Assembly (NCBI RefSeq): GCF_016861605.1
Contig: NZ_BOLM01000018.1
Location: 1-54,931 of the forward strand
Origin: Levilactobacillus wangkuiensis
GTDB lineage: Bacteria; Bacillota; Bacilli; Lactobacillales; Lactobacillaceae
Direction of reading: 5' to 3'
Length of the DNA: 54,931 nucleotides
Notes under the pieces: generated by a model
Told to the model about the DNA's origin: nothing
Seen by the model: only the letters and a program-made list of their open reading frames with translations
The model's database searches: none
Program-made: the position numbers and the translations under genes
In this document: positions 1 to 9,100 of the stretch, one piece after another
Layout: each line of letters begins with the position of its first letter
Numbering within the stretch: the stretch's first letter is position 1

Positions 1-71
1 GATAGTGAATTCAAAACCATCTTAACCATTTAAAAGACCAGCACATCAACATTCTTCTTGACAAGACGTAG

Positions 72-105
72 AAAAAAAGGCTAACAATCGTCCTGATTGC
101 TAGCC
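72..105 (-). terminator. Rho-independent terminator of the 60-aa gene
   Basis: On the minus strand a stem of 11 pairs (one mismatch) with a short loop is followed by seven T. It lies just after the stop codon of the small gene at 118-300. Confidence 0.8.
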
Positions 106-117
106 CCATCTACACCG

Positions 118-300
118 TCACCGCACGCTATGTTCTGCGTCCTGTCGCAGTTTCTGTAAATCCCGATCACTAACCCGCAGCTTGACCTCCCCGGTAGCCA
201 AATCAACGTCGGCCACCACGTCAACCGTCTTTGGCGCGACGCTCTCCCGTTTGAGCTTTAACGGACCAGTGAACGCTACCGTTGCCAATCTTTTCTGCAA
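118..300 (-). CDS. small conserved-looking protein, 60 aa, function unknown
   Basis: I do not recognise this protein. The reading frame is open further upstream, but the upstream part runs into the terminator of the MFS gene and looks non-coding. I place the start at a TTG preceded at good distance by a purine run (GGGAGGGGG). An extended -10-like TGATATACT lies upstream of that, and a terminator follows the stop. The product is soluble, charged, without signal peptide or membrane segment. Its middle (residues 20-48) has an alternating polar/valine pattern like a small beta protein and contains DVDLATGEVKLRVSD. The independent promoter, ribosome site and terminator are the evidence for a real gene; its role is unknown. 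Confidence 0.55.
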   Translation of the reverse strand: MQKRLATVAFTGPLKLKRESVAPKTVDVVADVDLATGEVKLRVSDRDLQKLRQDAEHSVR

Positions 301-334
301 GTTGCTACGCCCCCTCCCTAAACTTCGGCACCAG

Positions 335-343
335 TATATCACC
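335..343 (-). promoter_or_regulatory. extended -10 promoter of the 60-aa gene
   Basis: TGATATACT on the minus strand fits an extended -10 (TGnTATAAT). It stands about 35 bp before the TTG start, downstream of the MFS terminator. No clear -35 is seen. Confidence 0.35.
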
Positions 344-387
344 GGCATACCGCGGTTTCTGGGCGGACGTCTTACAAATTTATTTAT

Positions 388-429
388 AAAAAAGCCCCGC
401 ACTGGTCCATGACAGACCAACTGCGGGGC
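388..429 (-). terminator. terminator of the MFS transporter gene
   Basis: A GC-rich stem (GCCCCGCA...TGCGGGGC, extended by TGGTC/GACCA) is followed by six T on the minus strand, directly after the MFS stop codon. Confidence 0.9.
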
Positions 430-436
430 ACCCCAT

Positions 437-1633
437 TTATTCTTCTTGCATAGAGACTTGTGACGACCGCTGGACCAAGCAAACGAACCCGACCAGCATG
501 CCACTACATAGTACCAACACGTACCACGGCAGCGTTTCAACGGCCCCGTTGTGGAGCCAGCTCATGCCATAGGTCAAGGCGCTGACCACTAAATAGTAGC
601 CGAGACTGAACCAGCCACTGGCACTGCCCATCACGGCCTCGTAACCGACCAGCGCGCGGTTTAAGGCATTGGGGAGGGTCACGTTGAGGCCGAGAAAAGT
701 GAGAAAGACGAACGCCAACAATAAGTTCGCGTGGTCCAAGTAAGCGGCACCCACTAGACCCGCACTGACAATGACACTAAACAGCAAGCCGCCCAGGGCT
801 ACCTGCTCCGGCGTTGCCCAGTTCAGTAGCCAGTTGACCAGCACGGCGCCAAGTAGACTGGCACCAGCTAGAATCAACCCCAGCCAACCGTATTGCACGA
901 CGGAATAGCCAAAATGGCTGATAAAGATGAACGGTGCTTCGGCATAGTAACTAAACAATACACCATTGATACCGCCGATTAATAAACCATAACCCCAAAC
1001 GACCGGGTCTGTCAGTAAACGGTGCAACAGGGCCATTTGATTGACCCGTTTGACCGTTGTCGTCACTGGTTGCGTTTCGGGCAAACAGGCCCCGGCATAC
1101 AACCCAACGGCCACGGCCATCGCAACCAGCGTGCCAAAGACGCTGTGGTAGCCGAAGTAGGTCTGCATGACTCCCCCAATTAGGGGCCCCAGGGCTGGGG
1201 CTAAGGCCATGGCGGCACTGGTACGGGCAAAGACTTTGGCCCCGGTCAGCCCACTGAAGCTCTCTCGCATGATGGTCTGAGTCACGACGGAACCGGCGCT
1301 GGCGCCAAACGCCTGAACTAGCCGGCTGTCAATCAGCCACCCAAAAGTCGGACTCAACATCAGCCCCAAGTTTCCAGCCAGGTAGACGACAATCCCCGCC
1401 AGCATGGCCGGACGCCGCCCCCATTTATCAGCCAGCTGGCCCCAAATTAGAACACCAACGGCAAAAGCGACGAAGTACGTGCTCATGGTTAACTGCGCCC
1501 GGTTGGCGCTCACGCTAAAGGCGCGCTGAAGCTGCGGTAACACCGGGGTGAAAATAGATTCGCTGATCTGGGGAAAACCCACCAGCGCAATGATCAATCC
1601 CAAGGAAGGGACTGTTTGACGGACGTTTTTCAA
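437..1633 (-). CDS. MFS multidrug efflux transporter, Bcr/CflA (DHA1) type
   Basis: 398 aa, the usual length for 12-helix drug:H+ antiporters. Hydrophobic helices cover the whole protein. The loop between helices 2 and 3 has the MFS motif A (GQLADKWGRRP, around residue 65), and the helix 5 region has the ALGPLIGG motif C-like stretch typical of exporters. The start is TTG, decided by AAGGAG six bases upstream; no ATG fits. By family it would export drugs or small metabolites using the proton gradient; the substrate cannot be read from sequence. It stands alone with its own terminator. Confidence 0.85.
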   Translation of the reverse strand: MKNVRQTVPSLGLIIALVGFPQISESIFTPVLPQLQRAFSVSANRAQLTMSTYFVAFAVGVLIWGQLADKWGRRPAMLAGIVVYLAGNLGLMLSPTFGWLIDSRLVQAFGASAGSVVTQTIMRESFSGLTGAKVFARTSAAMALAPALGPLIGGVMQTYFGYHSVFGTLVAMAVAVGLYAGACLPETQPVTTTVKRVNQMALLHRLLTDPVVWGYGLLIGGINGVLFSYYAEAPFIFISHFGYSVVQYGWLGLILAGASLLGAVLVNWLLNWATPEQVALGGLLFSVIVSAGLVGAAYLDHANLLLAFVFLTFLGLNVTLPNALNRALVGYEAVMGSASGWFSLGYYLVVSALTYGMSWLHNGAVETLPWYVLVLCSGMLVGFVCLVQRSSQVSMQEE

Positions 1634-1886
1634 GATTTTTCTCCTTTTAAAGTTAATCTAGGGAAAAACGTCCTTGTCCGTTTGCGGGGACACACGCCAT
1701 TAATTTGTCAATACTCATGGGTTGTCACCCCTCTCTCTTGAATGTTTCCTTACTTTACGGGATTCCGGGGGTTCTGTCAAGGCGCGTAAACGGCTCGCGT
1801 CGCCAAATAAAAAGAGATTGCAGCATCGGCCACAACCTCATCAATAATTTTAAATTTAAGTACACAACGTTACTCACCATCAACGA

Positions 1887-2025
1887 CTGACGAAGGCATT
1901 AAGCCAGTGTCAGCCGCAGGGCTGGTGAAAACCGAGCCAGTCGTGGGAGTGACCAGAAGCGCGCCATCACCACTAAACAGCTGACGAAGGAATTAAGCTA
2001 GTGTCAGCCGCAGGGCTGGTGAAAA
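1887..2025 (+). repeat. 45-bp direct duplication of the left end of a subfamily B element
   Basis: Two nearly identical 45-bp blocks start at 1887 and 1981, each running from CTGACGAAGG through the conserved CAGCCGCAGGGCTGGTGAAAA end. Between them lies a truncated piece containing GTGACCAGAAGCGCGCC, a degraded subfamily A motif. This looks like a partial element left next to a complete one. Confidence 0.7.
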
Positions 2026-2181
2026 TGGGCTCAGCCGTGGGAGTTGCCTTAGCGGGTCCCCCCGCTTAGGCAACTGCTATCTTTGAGACGTGATCTCCGG
2101 CTCAAAGTAAGTCTGGAGACCGCCTTTTGGCTCCAGACGTGCGCCCACAGCGTCACGGCCCATTTTCACCAGCCCGGAGGC
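2007..2181 (+). repeat. dispersed structured repeat, subfamily B, copy 1 (complete)
   Basis: 175 bp. The ends are 24-bp inverted repeats with 22 matches, built around GGGCTGGTGAAAATGGGC. Inside are three successive stem-loops: a 14-bp stem with one mismatch (2043-2073), CTTTGAG/CTCAAAG (2081-2107) and GTCTGGAG/CTCCAGAC (2111-2138). It ends 11 bp from the stop codon of the HAD gene. No reading frame in it looks coding. A second copy is at 25033-25209. Confidence 0.85.
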
Positions 2182-2192
2182 AAGTTCAAAGA

Positions 2193-2999
2193 CTAGAGAA
2201 TAAATTCCTGAATCGCGTCTGCTACGCCGGACTCGTAGTCATGCGGCGTCACAAACTTAGCAACGCGCTTAACCTCATCAATCCCATTAGCCACGGAGAC
2301 GGGCATCCCCACCTTCGTCAGCATGCCCAGGTCATTGGCATTGTCGCCGATTGCCATGATTTCATCGGCACCAACGCCCAGCTTGCGCCCGAGGTCCAGA
2401 ATAGCAGTCCCCTTGTCGACGCCGGCGTGGTTGACTTCCATATAGATACCGGAAGAATAGGTACAGTTGATTTCGTCAAACGCCGCGGTGATGGCTTGGA
2501 AAACGTTCTGGCGCACGCCCAAGTCGGGGTTCATGACGATGACTTTCATGATCCGATCATTTTCAAATTGGTCAAAGGACCCGGTCATTTCGTCAAAGGT
2601 CACGCCGCGCGTCTTGAGGTAAGCCATGTCATCTGCCCGGGGCCGATAGATGTACAAGTGGTCCAGCGTATAGACATGGATGTCGACGTCGAACTGCGTC
2701 ATGATTTCAAACGCCTTTTTCGCTTCCGCAAACGGCATTTGATTGCTGACGATAACCTGATTGTCTTGGTTTTCCACGACCACGCCACCGTTGTACGACA
2801 CGACGTACTCGCCCGGTTTTTGGTACAGGTCAAGTTGTTTCAACAGGTTTTGCACCGTCAAAAAGCTCCGGCCGGTGTTGGGCACAAATTTAACGCCCTT
2901 GGCCGAGGCTGCCGCAATCGCATCAATGTTGGCCTGAGAAATCGTGCCATCCGTCCGCAGTAGCGTTTCGTCTAAATCGCTGGTGATAATCTTGTACAA
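2193..2999 (-). CDS. Cof-type HAD-superfamily phosphatase
   Basis: 268 aa, the normal size for the Cof/YidA group of cytosolic HAD phosphatases, which hydrolyse sugar phosphates and related metabolites with Mg2+. Motif I with the nucleophile is SDLDETLL (residues 7-14). The C-terminal motif with metal-binding acids is IGDNANDLGML (around residue 220), with an upstream lysine for motif III; the C2 cap lies between. The frame is open for 40 more codons upstream, but that stretch has no homology feel. I chose the TTG start because GAGGGAG precedes it and it begins the family's YKIITSDLD strand. Substrate unknown. Single gene, divergent from the DUF6978/DUF1828 pair. Confidence 0.85.
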   Translation of the reverse strand: MYKIITSDLDETLLRTDGTISQANIDAIAAASAKGVKFVPNTGRSFLTVQNLLKQLDLYQKPGEYVVSYNGGVVVENQDNQVIVSNQMPFAEAKKAFEIMTQFDVDIHVYTLDHLYIYRPRADDMAYLKTRGVTFDEMTGSFDQFENDRIMKVIVMNPDLGVRQNVFQAITAAFDEINCTYSSGIYMEVNHAGVDKGTAILDLGRKLGVGADEIMAIGDNANDLGMLTKVGMPVSVANGIDEVKRVAKFVTPHDYESGVADAIQEFIL

Positions 3000-3141
3000 G
3001 GTAATCCGCTCCCTCTGTGGTTTAGGTTTAGTGTACCATGGGATAGCTAATAGGTATAGGCCAATCAAGCAACTTGATGTATTTTGAATATAACCACCTA
3101 CAACAACTTCGTTAGTCAAATCGGTACCTCCGCACCACCGT

Positions 3142-3163
3142 ACATGCTATGATGGGGTAGCAT
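3142..3163 (+). promoter_or_regulatory. extended -10 promoter with overlapping inverted repeat before the DUF6978/DUF1828 pair
   Basis: TGCTATGAT matches an extended -10. It lies within an inverted repeat ATGCTA-8-TAGCAT, which could be an operator, and it is about 45 bp before the first start codon. Autoregulation, as in toxin-antitoxin operons, is an inference. Confidence 0.4.
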
Positions 3164-3196
3164 AAATGGCCACCAATACAGAGGGGAAGCAACCAC

Positions 3197-3545
3197 ATGG
3201 AGACTGACCAATTGACCTCGGCAGATATTGCGATTCTAATTGCCGCGACAAAATATTTTGTGACTCATCCCGAATTGTATCCCCTAGTCTCCGGTAAGTT
3301 CACACGAACTGAAGTTATCGTCGACTAATCAGCAGGTCCTTAGACTTTGCATCAATGGTTCTCGCCACCATAATCAAGACGGGACACTCGTTGGTCGTAG
3401 TCACGTTCACGTGTACCGACCTGAGAATCAAGAGAGTTACGCTCACACCCTAACTGCTTTCCCCTTCATTGAAAATGACAATCTAACTACCGCTATCACC
3501 AAATTCGTTGCCTACATCAATCTAAAGTTAGCAGGTGTTGCCTAA
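3197..3545 (+). pseudogene. frameshifted DUF6978-like gene
   Basis: The start is ATG with GAGGGGA upstream. The first frame gives 43 codons and stops at 3326-3328; the +1 frame then continues open to the TAA that overlaps the next gene's ATG (TAATG). The second part carries LRLCINGSRHHNQDG followed by a GR-HVHVYRPE stretch, which I recognise from memory as the core of DUF6978 proteins (normally about 160 aa). Joined, the two parts are about 30-40 residues short, so an internal deletion as well as a shift is likely. No homopolymer marks the site. This gene accompanies DUF1828 proteins in mobile regions of lactobacilli. Presumed inactive unless a recoding event restores it. Confidence 0.6.
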
Positions 3546-4228
3546 TGCTTAATGCACATTCATTGAACCAAGATTATTTATCTTGGCTAGACTCGAATAC
3601 CACCTTTGAACAGCTCGGTCCAGAAACGGTTCGCATTGACAGTCCATTCACTGACGCAATTGATGATGAGATCGTCATGTATGCCCTGCAACAGTCAGAC
3701 AACATGATTCTCCTCACGGATGATGGTTGGACGCTCAATAATTTGGCTGCACGTGGTATTACCTTCTCGCGACCATCCCACCGTCAAAAACTCTTCCACA
3801 ACCAATTAGTTGCTTATGGCGTCCAGCTTAGTGACGGTGATCTCGTCGTTCACAGTGACCGACGTCATTTTGCTGAAGCAAAACACCGTTTACTTCAGGC
3901 AATCTTGTTCATCAATGACATGTTCACTTTAGCACCAACCGAAACCGCTCCAGTTTTTCTAGAAGATGTTGCCCATTTTCTGACGGAGAATAACATTCGG
4001 ACCAATCAGAACATGGCGTATGTTGGCGAAAGTGGTCTGATTCATAAATTTGATTTTTCTATTCCCGGTATCAACCAAATTCCCGCCAAGCTCATCAAAG
4101 TCTTGAGTAGTGCCAACAATTCATTACTAGCTAAAGCCACGTTAGCTGATATCGAGCAAACACGGCCAATCGTTCCTGGACCAACTAAATTCTACGTTTT
4201 TCTGAATGACACGCCTAGCAAGGCGTAA
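3545..4228 (+). CDS. DUF1828/DUF1829 domain protein, toxin-antitoxin-like partner
   Basis: 227 aa, soluble. The N-terminal half (residues 5-95) has the DUF1828 pattern, with DDGWTLNNLAARGI and the R...K-F repeat of that domain. The C-terminal half (about 100-220) fits DUF1829, ending in a KFYVFLND strand. The start codon overlaps the stop of the frameshifted gene before it, so the two were one translationally coupled operon. DUF1828 proteins occur in prophages and islands of Gram-positive bacteria; a toxin-antitoxin or defence role has been suggested by context only. Here the gene is intact although its partner is broken. Confidence 0.65.
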   Translation: MLNAHSLNQDYLSWLDSNTTFEQLGPETVRIDSPFTDAIDDEIVMYALQQSDNMILLTDDGWTLNNLAARGITFSRPSHRQKLFHNQLVAYGVQLSDGDLVVHSDRRHFAEAKHRLLQAILFINDMFTLAPTETAPVFLEDVAHFLTENNIRTNQNMAYVGESGLIHKFDFSIPGINQIPAKLIKVLSSANNSLLAKATLADIEQTRPIVPGPTKFYVFLNDTPSKA

Positions 4229-4405
4229 GTCCATCAATCCAGATATTTTGAGTCTGTTTCGCCTAAATCAAATCGTCCCACTACTCTACTCGCACCGAAA
4301 GAACTACCTCACTGATTTAACCCGTTAATATAGCTAACCCACAAGTGTTGACCCCCACCAGGAGAAGTGGTTAACTAAACGCAACTTGAGGAGGCACCAC
4401 ACAAC

Positions 4406-4729
4406 ATGACAATTCCAACTGTGATTACGAATTTTATCACCACGACTAATAACGCTGATTCAACTGGCTTCGTCGCCCTTTTCACCACCGACGCTGTCCT
4501 GAATGATTGGGGCACCGAATACCACGGTCCTAGTGAAATTGCGAAATGGAATCAAACCGATAACATCGGTAAGCAATCCCACTTTGAGCTCGTCGACGCC
4601 ACCCAGAACAACAACGGCAGCTGGACGGTCAACCTAACCGTTAGCGGCAACGGCTTTAACGGTACCAGCCCCTTCCAAATGACAGTTGTGGGTGGGCAGT
4701 TACAAAGTGTTCAAATTTTACCAGATTAA
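4406..4729 (+). CDS. NTF2-like (SnoaL-like) small protein
   Basis: 107 aa with the cone-shaped NTF2-like fold pattern. The N-terminal helix pair contains FITTTNNADSTGFVALFTTD, then comes AVLNDWGTEYHGPSEIAKW, then alternating beta strands to the end. This layout is the SnoaL-like nuclear transport factor 2 family, whose members are small isomerases, hydratases or binding proteins. No catalytic residues can be assigned. A strong ribosome site (GAGGAGG) fixes the ATG, and a bidirectional terminator follows. It seems to be a single-gene unit. Confidence 0.7.
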   Translation: MTIPTVITNFITTTNNADSTGFVALFTTDAVLNDWGTEYHGPSEIAKWNQTDNIGKQSHFELVDATQNNNGSWTVNLTVSGNGFNGTSPFQMTVVGGQLQSVQILPD

Positions 4730-4732
4730 TCC

Positions 4733-4776
4733 AAAAACGCTCATCACCTATTTTTGCAGGTGACGAGCGTTTTTGT
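4733..4776. terminator. bidirectional terminator between NTF2-like and phosphatase genes
   Basis: A long stem (AAAAACGCTC..CACCT/AGGTG..GAGCGTTTTT) has A and T tracts on both sides and serves two converging genes. Confidence 0.85.
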
Positions 4777-4785
4777 TTGGAATCG

Positions 4786-4814
4786 TTAGAAAATTGTCCG
4801 CGACAAATTTCTAA
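4786..4814. repeat. 13-bp inverted repeat
   Basis: Two 13-bp arms with one mismatch and a 3-base loop (TTAGAAAATTGTC/GACAAATTTCTAA). There is no T tract, so a second terminator is not certain; it may stabilise the 3' end of the phosphatase mRNA. Confidence 0.5.
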
Positions 4815-4842
4815 AAAGTCAGTACTATTTTACTAATCCGCG

Positions 4843-5727
4843 TTATTTCAGGTAAAGCTTCTGCAGCTTCGTTTGATCTGCCTTCGTCAGTCCCAAGCCC
4901 TTTTGTAGGTACTTGTCTACTGACCCATACTTCTTATCGATGGCGGAGAAGGCCGCGTTCAGGTAGGACTTCTTGACGCTCATCATGTCAGTCATCATCT
5001 TGATAGTGGCGGCGTCTGCGCCCTTAGCTTTCAATTGTTGAATGGCGGCCTTATTGCTGGCGGCCAGGTACTTGTTGGATAACAGGTAGTCGTTCATAAC
5101 CGTCTTGCGGTTCACGCCTAAGGCACTCAAGACTAAGGCAGTCCCCACACCCGTCCGGTCCTTACCGGCAGTACAGTGCCAGAGCACCGCTTGGCCCTTA
5201 GGGTTCTTCAACAGCACCTTGAACATTTTCTTGTAGGCCGTCTGCCCCTGCTTGGTCATGACCATGGCCTTGTAGCCGTCTTGCATGACCTTGTTGCCAT
5301 CCTTGCTAGTCAGCGAGAACTGTTGGGAAACATCCTTCACGACCGGGTCGAACACGTAGTTCACGCCCGACATTTTCACATCAGGATCCTTGGCTGCTTC
5401 GGCCTTGGAACGCAAATCAATATCAGTCCGGACGTGGTAAGTCTTCTTCAGCTTCTGAACATCCGCCTTGGTCAGCTTATTTAAGGCCGCTGCCCGCAAC
5501 AGCACGTGAGCCTTGACCGTCTTACCCGTCTTGGTCCGGTACCCGCCCAGGTCACGAACATTGACGGCGCCTTTCAGCTTGATCTGTGAACCAGCCTTTG
5601 TGCTGGCACTAGTCGTCACCGCATGTGTGGCCGCTTGAACGGGTGTGGCTACTACCTGGGCACCCAACCCCAGCGTGACCAAAATGGTTCCCAACGAAAG
5701 TCCTAACCGTAACTTAGATTTCAACAT
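4843..5727 (-). CDS. secreted tyrosine/serine (phosphoinositide-type) phosphatase
   Basis: 294 aa. A typical signal peptide (KLRLGLSLGTILVTLGLG..., cleavage probably after AxA near residue 32) directs it out of the cell. The phosphatase signature HCTAGKDRTG (about residue 180) is the CX5R loop, with catalytic Cys and Arg. VNVRDLGGYRT near residue 60 is the conserved entry motif of the Y_phosphatase3 group, and DIDLRS follows. Relatives such as Listeria LipA act on phosphotyrosine and phosphoinositides. Its substrate in a non-pathogenic lactobacillus is unknown. The ribosome site is AGGAGG. Confidence 0.85.
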   Translation of the reverse strand: MLKSKLRLGLSLGTILVTLGLGAQVVATPVQAATHAVTTSASTKAGSQIKLKGAVNVRDLGGYRTKTGKTVKAHVLLRAAALNKLTKADVQKLKKTYHVRTDIDLRSKAEAAKDPDVKMSGVNYVFDPVVKDVSQQFSLTSKDGNKVMQDGYKAMVMTKQGQTAYKKMFKVLLKNPKGQAVLWHCTAGKDRTGVGTALVLSALGVNRKTVMNDYLLSNKYLAASNKAAIQQLKAKGADAATIKMMTDMMSVKKSYLNAAFSAIDKKYGSVDKYLQKGLGLTKADQTKLQKLYLK

Positions 5728-5770
5728 AATCTACCTCCTAATTTTTACTCCGAAATTAGGATAACAAGCT

Positions 5771-5800
5771 ACTGTAGATTTTTGATGTAAATGCTGTAAA
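5771..5800 (-). promoter_or_regulatory. possible promoter of the secreted phosphatase gene
   Basis: TTTACA and TACAGT are separated by 18 bp on the minus strand, about 45 bp before the start codon. The remaining sequence up to 6185 is AT-rich leader for the divergent surface-protein gene; nothing else in it could be assigned. Confidence 0.35.
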
Positions 5801-6185
5801 GGTCTTGTAGTCGTCTGATTACAATTTTTATAATCAATCCCACTGTCAATTCCGTTACTTTTTTTAAAATCTGAGAAGTCACAGTCCATTGACTTTTCAG
5901 CCCCTTTTCAGGTATTTTTGCTTAAAGTGAAAAGGGTCACACAAAGGTTGTAAATAACTGCGAGTTTTCGCGTCATGACGGCTATCAGCAAATTTCAATC
6001 CCATTATTTTGACGACAGCTAAACCGGCAACGGGGATAATCTGTTTCGACAATTAACTACCATTTAATATAACTGTTTTATGTTATTATTAAACTATCAA
6101 TGAAACACACGACCGCGTCCGTTTTCTCGGATCTGCTTCTGACATCCCCTGCCACGGCCACTGTGTAGGATAGGAGCAGACTCTT

Positions 6186-9100
6186 ATGAAACAAGCATAC
6201 ACACCGACCACGACCAAGGTCCATTACAAGCTTTACAAGGCTGGTAAATTCTGGCTAGTTGGCACGCTGGCCACGGTATCTTTGGTGGCTGGTCTGGCGG
6301 TCACCAACTCTGCTCAGGCAGATACGACTGCGACCACTAATTCAGACGCAACGGACAGCTCAGTTGAATCGGAAACGAGTTCTACCGATAGCAAGGCTGT
6401 TGTCCTTCCGAAATCAACGGATTCTTCAACTACCAAGTCCGATACCGATGACACCAAGACTAGTAACGCCGATGAAACGGCCACTCCCACAGCTAGTAAG
6501 GAAACTGATTCATCTGATAACGGAACTAGTAATTCTGCCTCAAATAGTTCTGACTCAACTAATTCCAAAAACACTACGCAGAATTCAGAAACTGAATCTC
6601 CCGCAAACGCTACTGCTACAAGTACCTCTAGCGTTCAATCAACTACACAATCTTTAAATACCAGCAAGGTTAATAATGTGCCAGCTGGCTCAACAACTAA
6701 TGTGAATAATCTAAAGATTCCAGCACAAACAGGTAAGTCTTCTGCTGTACTGGCTTCCAGCGGCTTAACTGTGAAAAAATCCGTTGACTCATTAATGAAG
6801 TTACGTTTGGCACCAACCTCCTTTAAGCACACAGATGTTACGCCTGTCGTCGAATCCGATAATGCTGACGCAACAACCACTGATAGTAGCTTCACCCTCG
6901 GAAAATTGTCTAACTTTTATTTGAACTTACAAGGAGACTACCTGCCATACGATTACAATGCTCCTGCTAACCTATACCCTTACGTCTCCGAACACTGGGT
7001 TACTGGTCAGAGGCTCTTTAACTTCTATGTTATCCTGCCCGTGTCAGTCACCTCGACTGTTGCTGACATGCAGGCTGGGGCCGATAAATACGTGGAAACT
7101 TTGAATAAGGAAGGCTATATCTCTATAAAGTCATTAACTGTGTCTGAACTCGCGCCCACTGCTCCTGAGGCTGACCCTGCTGACCCAATAACGAACCCCA
7201 CTTTATATAGTCGCCAAGTCTTCTATTTTCAACCAGATACCAATGCTCATCTAATTAAACCCGATACGCGATTCATCGGTGGTACCAATGGTCAACCCGC
7301 ATTAACCGCAATGGTCAAAACCACCGCCGACACTCATATTACAGGTATCGTTGCCAACAATAGTGCCACTAACAGTGATAACACTCCTGTCACAACCATA
7401 AGTAACGATGTTATTCTAGCAGGTATTGGTGCTGACCCAGATGCGTATCCTACCGATCCCGACTACACAGTTTTCTCAACTGATGGTCTATCATCAGGCA
7501 TTGCATATCCTGACAAATTTGTCGTTGGAATGACGAATTACCGCTACATTAAAACTCCTGCCTATGCTTATATCAACGCAGTCGATTCATATAGAGTGTA
7601 TGCAACTGGCACAACGACTAATGCTACGACGTATCCTTATGCTTTCCACGTTGCAACTGGAGTAGTCGGCAGTAGTTACAATCCTACTGATAAGACTTCT
7701 GACGTAAAATCAACTGACCCTGCTTCATTCTTCGCAAGAACCTACTCTTTGGCACCCGACAGTGTCAAATCACTCGACATGAAGCCACAACAGTACTGGT
7801 TGCCAAGTTTACACTACGTTGGCACCTCAGATGCCATCAGTGATGATGCTGTTTTGCCAGAAAAATCAACTTTCTCGCTTACCAGTATGATCATACCTGA
7901 TTCTGCTGTTACTAATGGTGTTAATGGTAAAACATTTGTGTACTACATTGATTCCATCAAAACCAGCATATCCCCGACAGCGTCCGCAGTAACGATTCCC
8001 GCTACTACTGGCACATGGGATCCACTTTCTACAGATCATCTTACTTTCAGTTCCCCAACAGGACTTGATTACGTTGACTCATCTAAGCTTACAACAAGCG
8101 AAGGCAATCTGACTGTCAAAATAGATTTCACGCCTAAAGGGGACGCGACTAGCAGTCTGGTGTCTGAGGTTGACACCTCAAAGGCGGGGACTTATGTTGT
8201 CACCTACAGCTACAAGGATGCTCAAGGCAATGTCACAGGAACTGAGGCTGCACCAATCTCAACAACTCTCACGATTACTAATTCAGCTAGCATCAGCACC
8301 AGTTCTAAGCCAGCTGAACTAGTCGTGGGCCAAGACTGGAATCCTAATACTGCCGTCAGCTTAAAAGACATCGATGGACAGTCACTCGTCAGTTTAACAG
8401 ATACCGACGGACAGCCAGTCACACCATCTGCTGATAACCTACAAGTTACTTCCGTGAAGAACCCTGATGAAAGTAACGGTACTACGGTCAATACAGATGT
8501 TCCAGGAATTTACACCGTCACCTACACGTATAAGGACTCAGCCGGGATAAGCCACGAAGCAACTGCTACAGTTGAGGTAACAAGTAAGAGTAAACTTGTC
8601 GCACAAAATACGAATACAACCGCTGGCGTAAAGTGGTCACCAGCGGAGGCTATCACCTCATTAACCGCGGCAAATGGTACTCCAGTCACCCCAACCGATT
8701 CAGATATCACCGTTACCAACAAAGACGGTTCTGAAGTCGATACCAGTAAGCCTGGCACCTACACCGTCGTCTACCACTATACCGACCCAACTACAAAACT
8801 GGATGTTGTCTCTGACCCCGTCACGTTGACCATCACCTCCGCCCCAACCACTGGTGGCACAACCACGCCGGACAACAGTGAAACGCCAACCACACCGACG
8901 ACGCCTGTCAAACCAACTAATCCAGCCAATACGACGAAGCCAGCGAAGACGGTTCGTCCTGTAAAGCCAGTCACTGTCAAGGGAGTCGCTATCAAGGACC
9001 CGCCAATCAGAGCCATCGGCGAACCACAGTACACCCCAGGCACTCAGACGGGCGTCACCGTCAACAGCTCACCCCTTTCCGGTGGTGAAGCTGCGGCGGC

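Noticed and set aside
1705..1890. 61-codon frame in the gap before the MFS gene
   Set aside because: No ribosome site, no family, low complexity tail; lies next to repeat fragments.
2127..2963. Long frame antisense to the HAD phosphatase
   Set aside because: It mirrors a clear gene on the other strand and begins in repeat copy 1; composition reflects the complement of coding sequence.
3000..3119. N-terminal extension of the HAD phosphatase
   Set aside because: 40 extra residues without family similarity; a TTG with good ribosome site gives the normal start.
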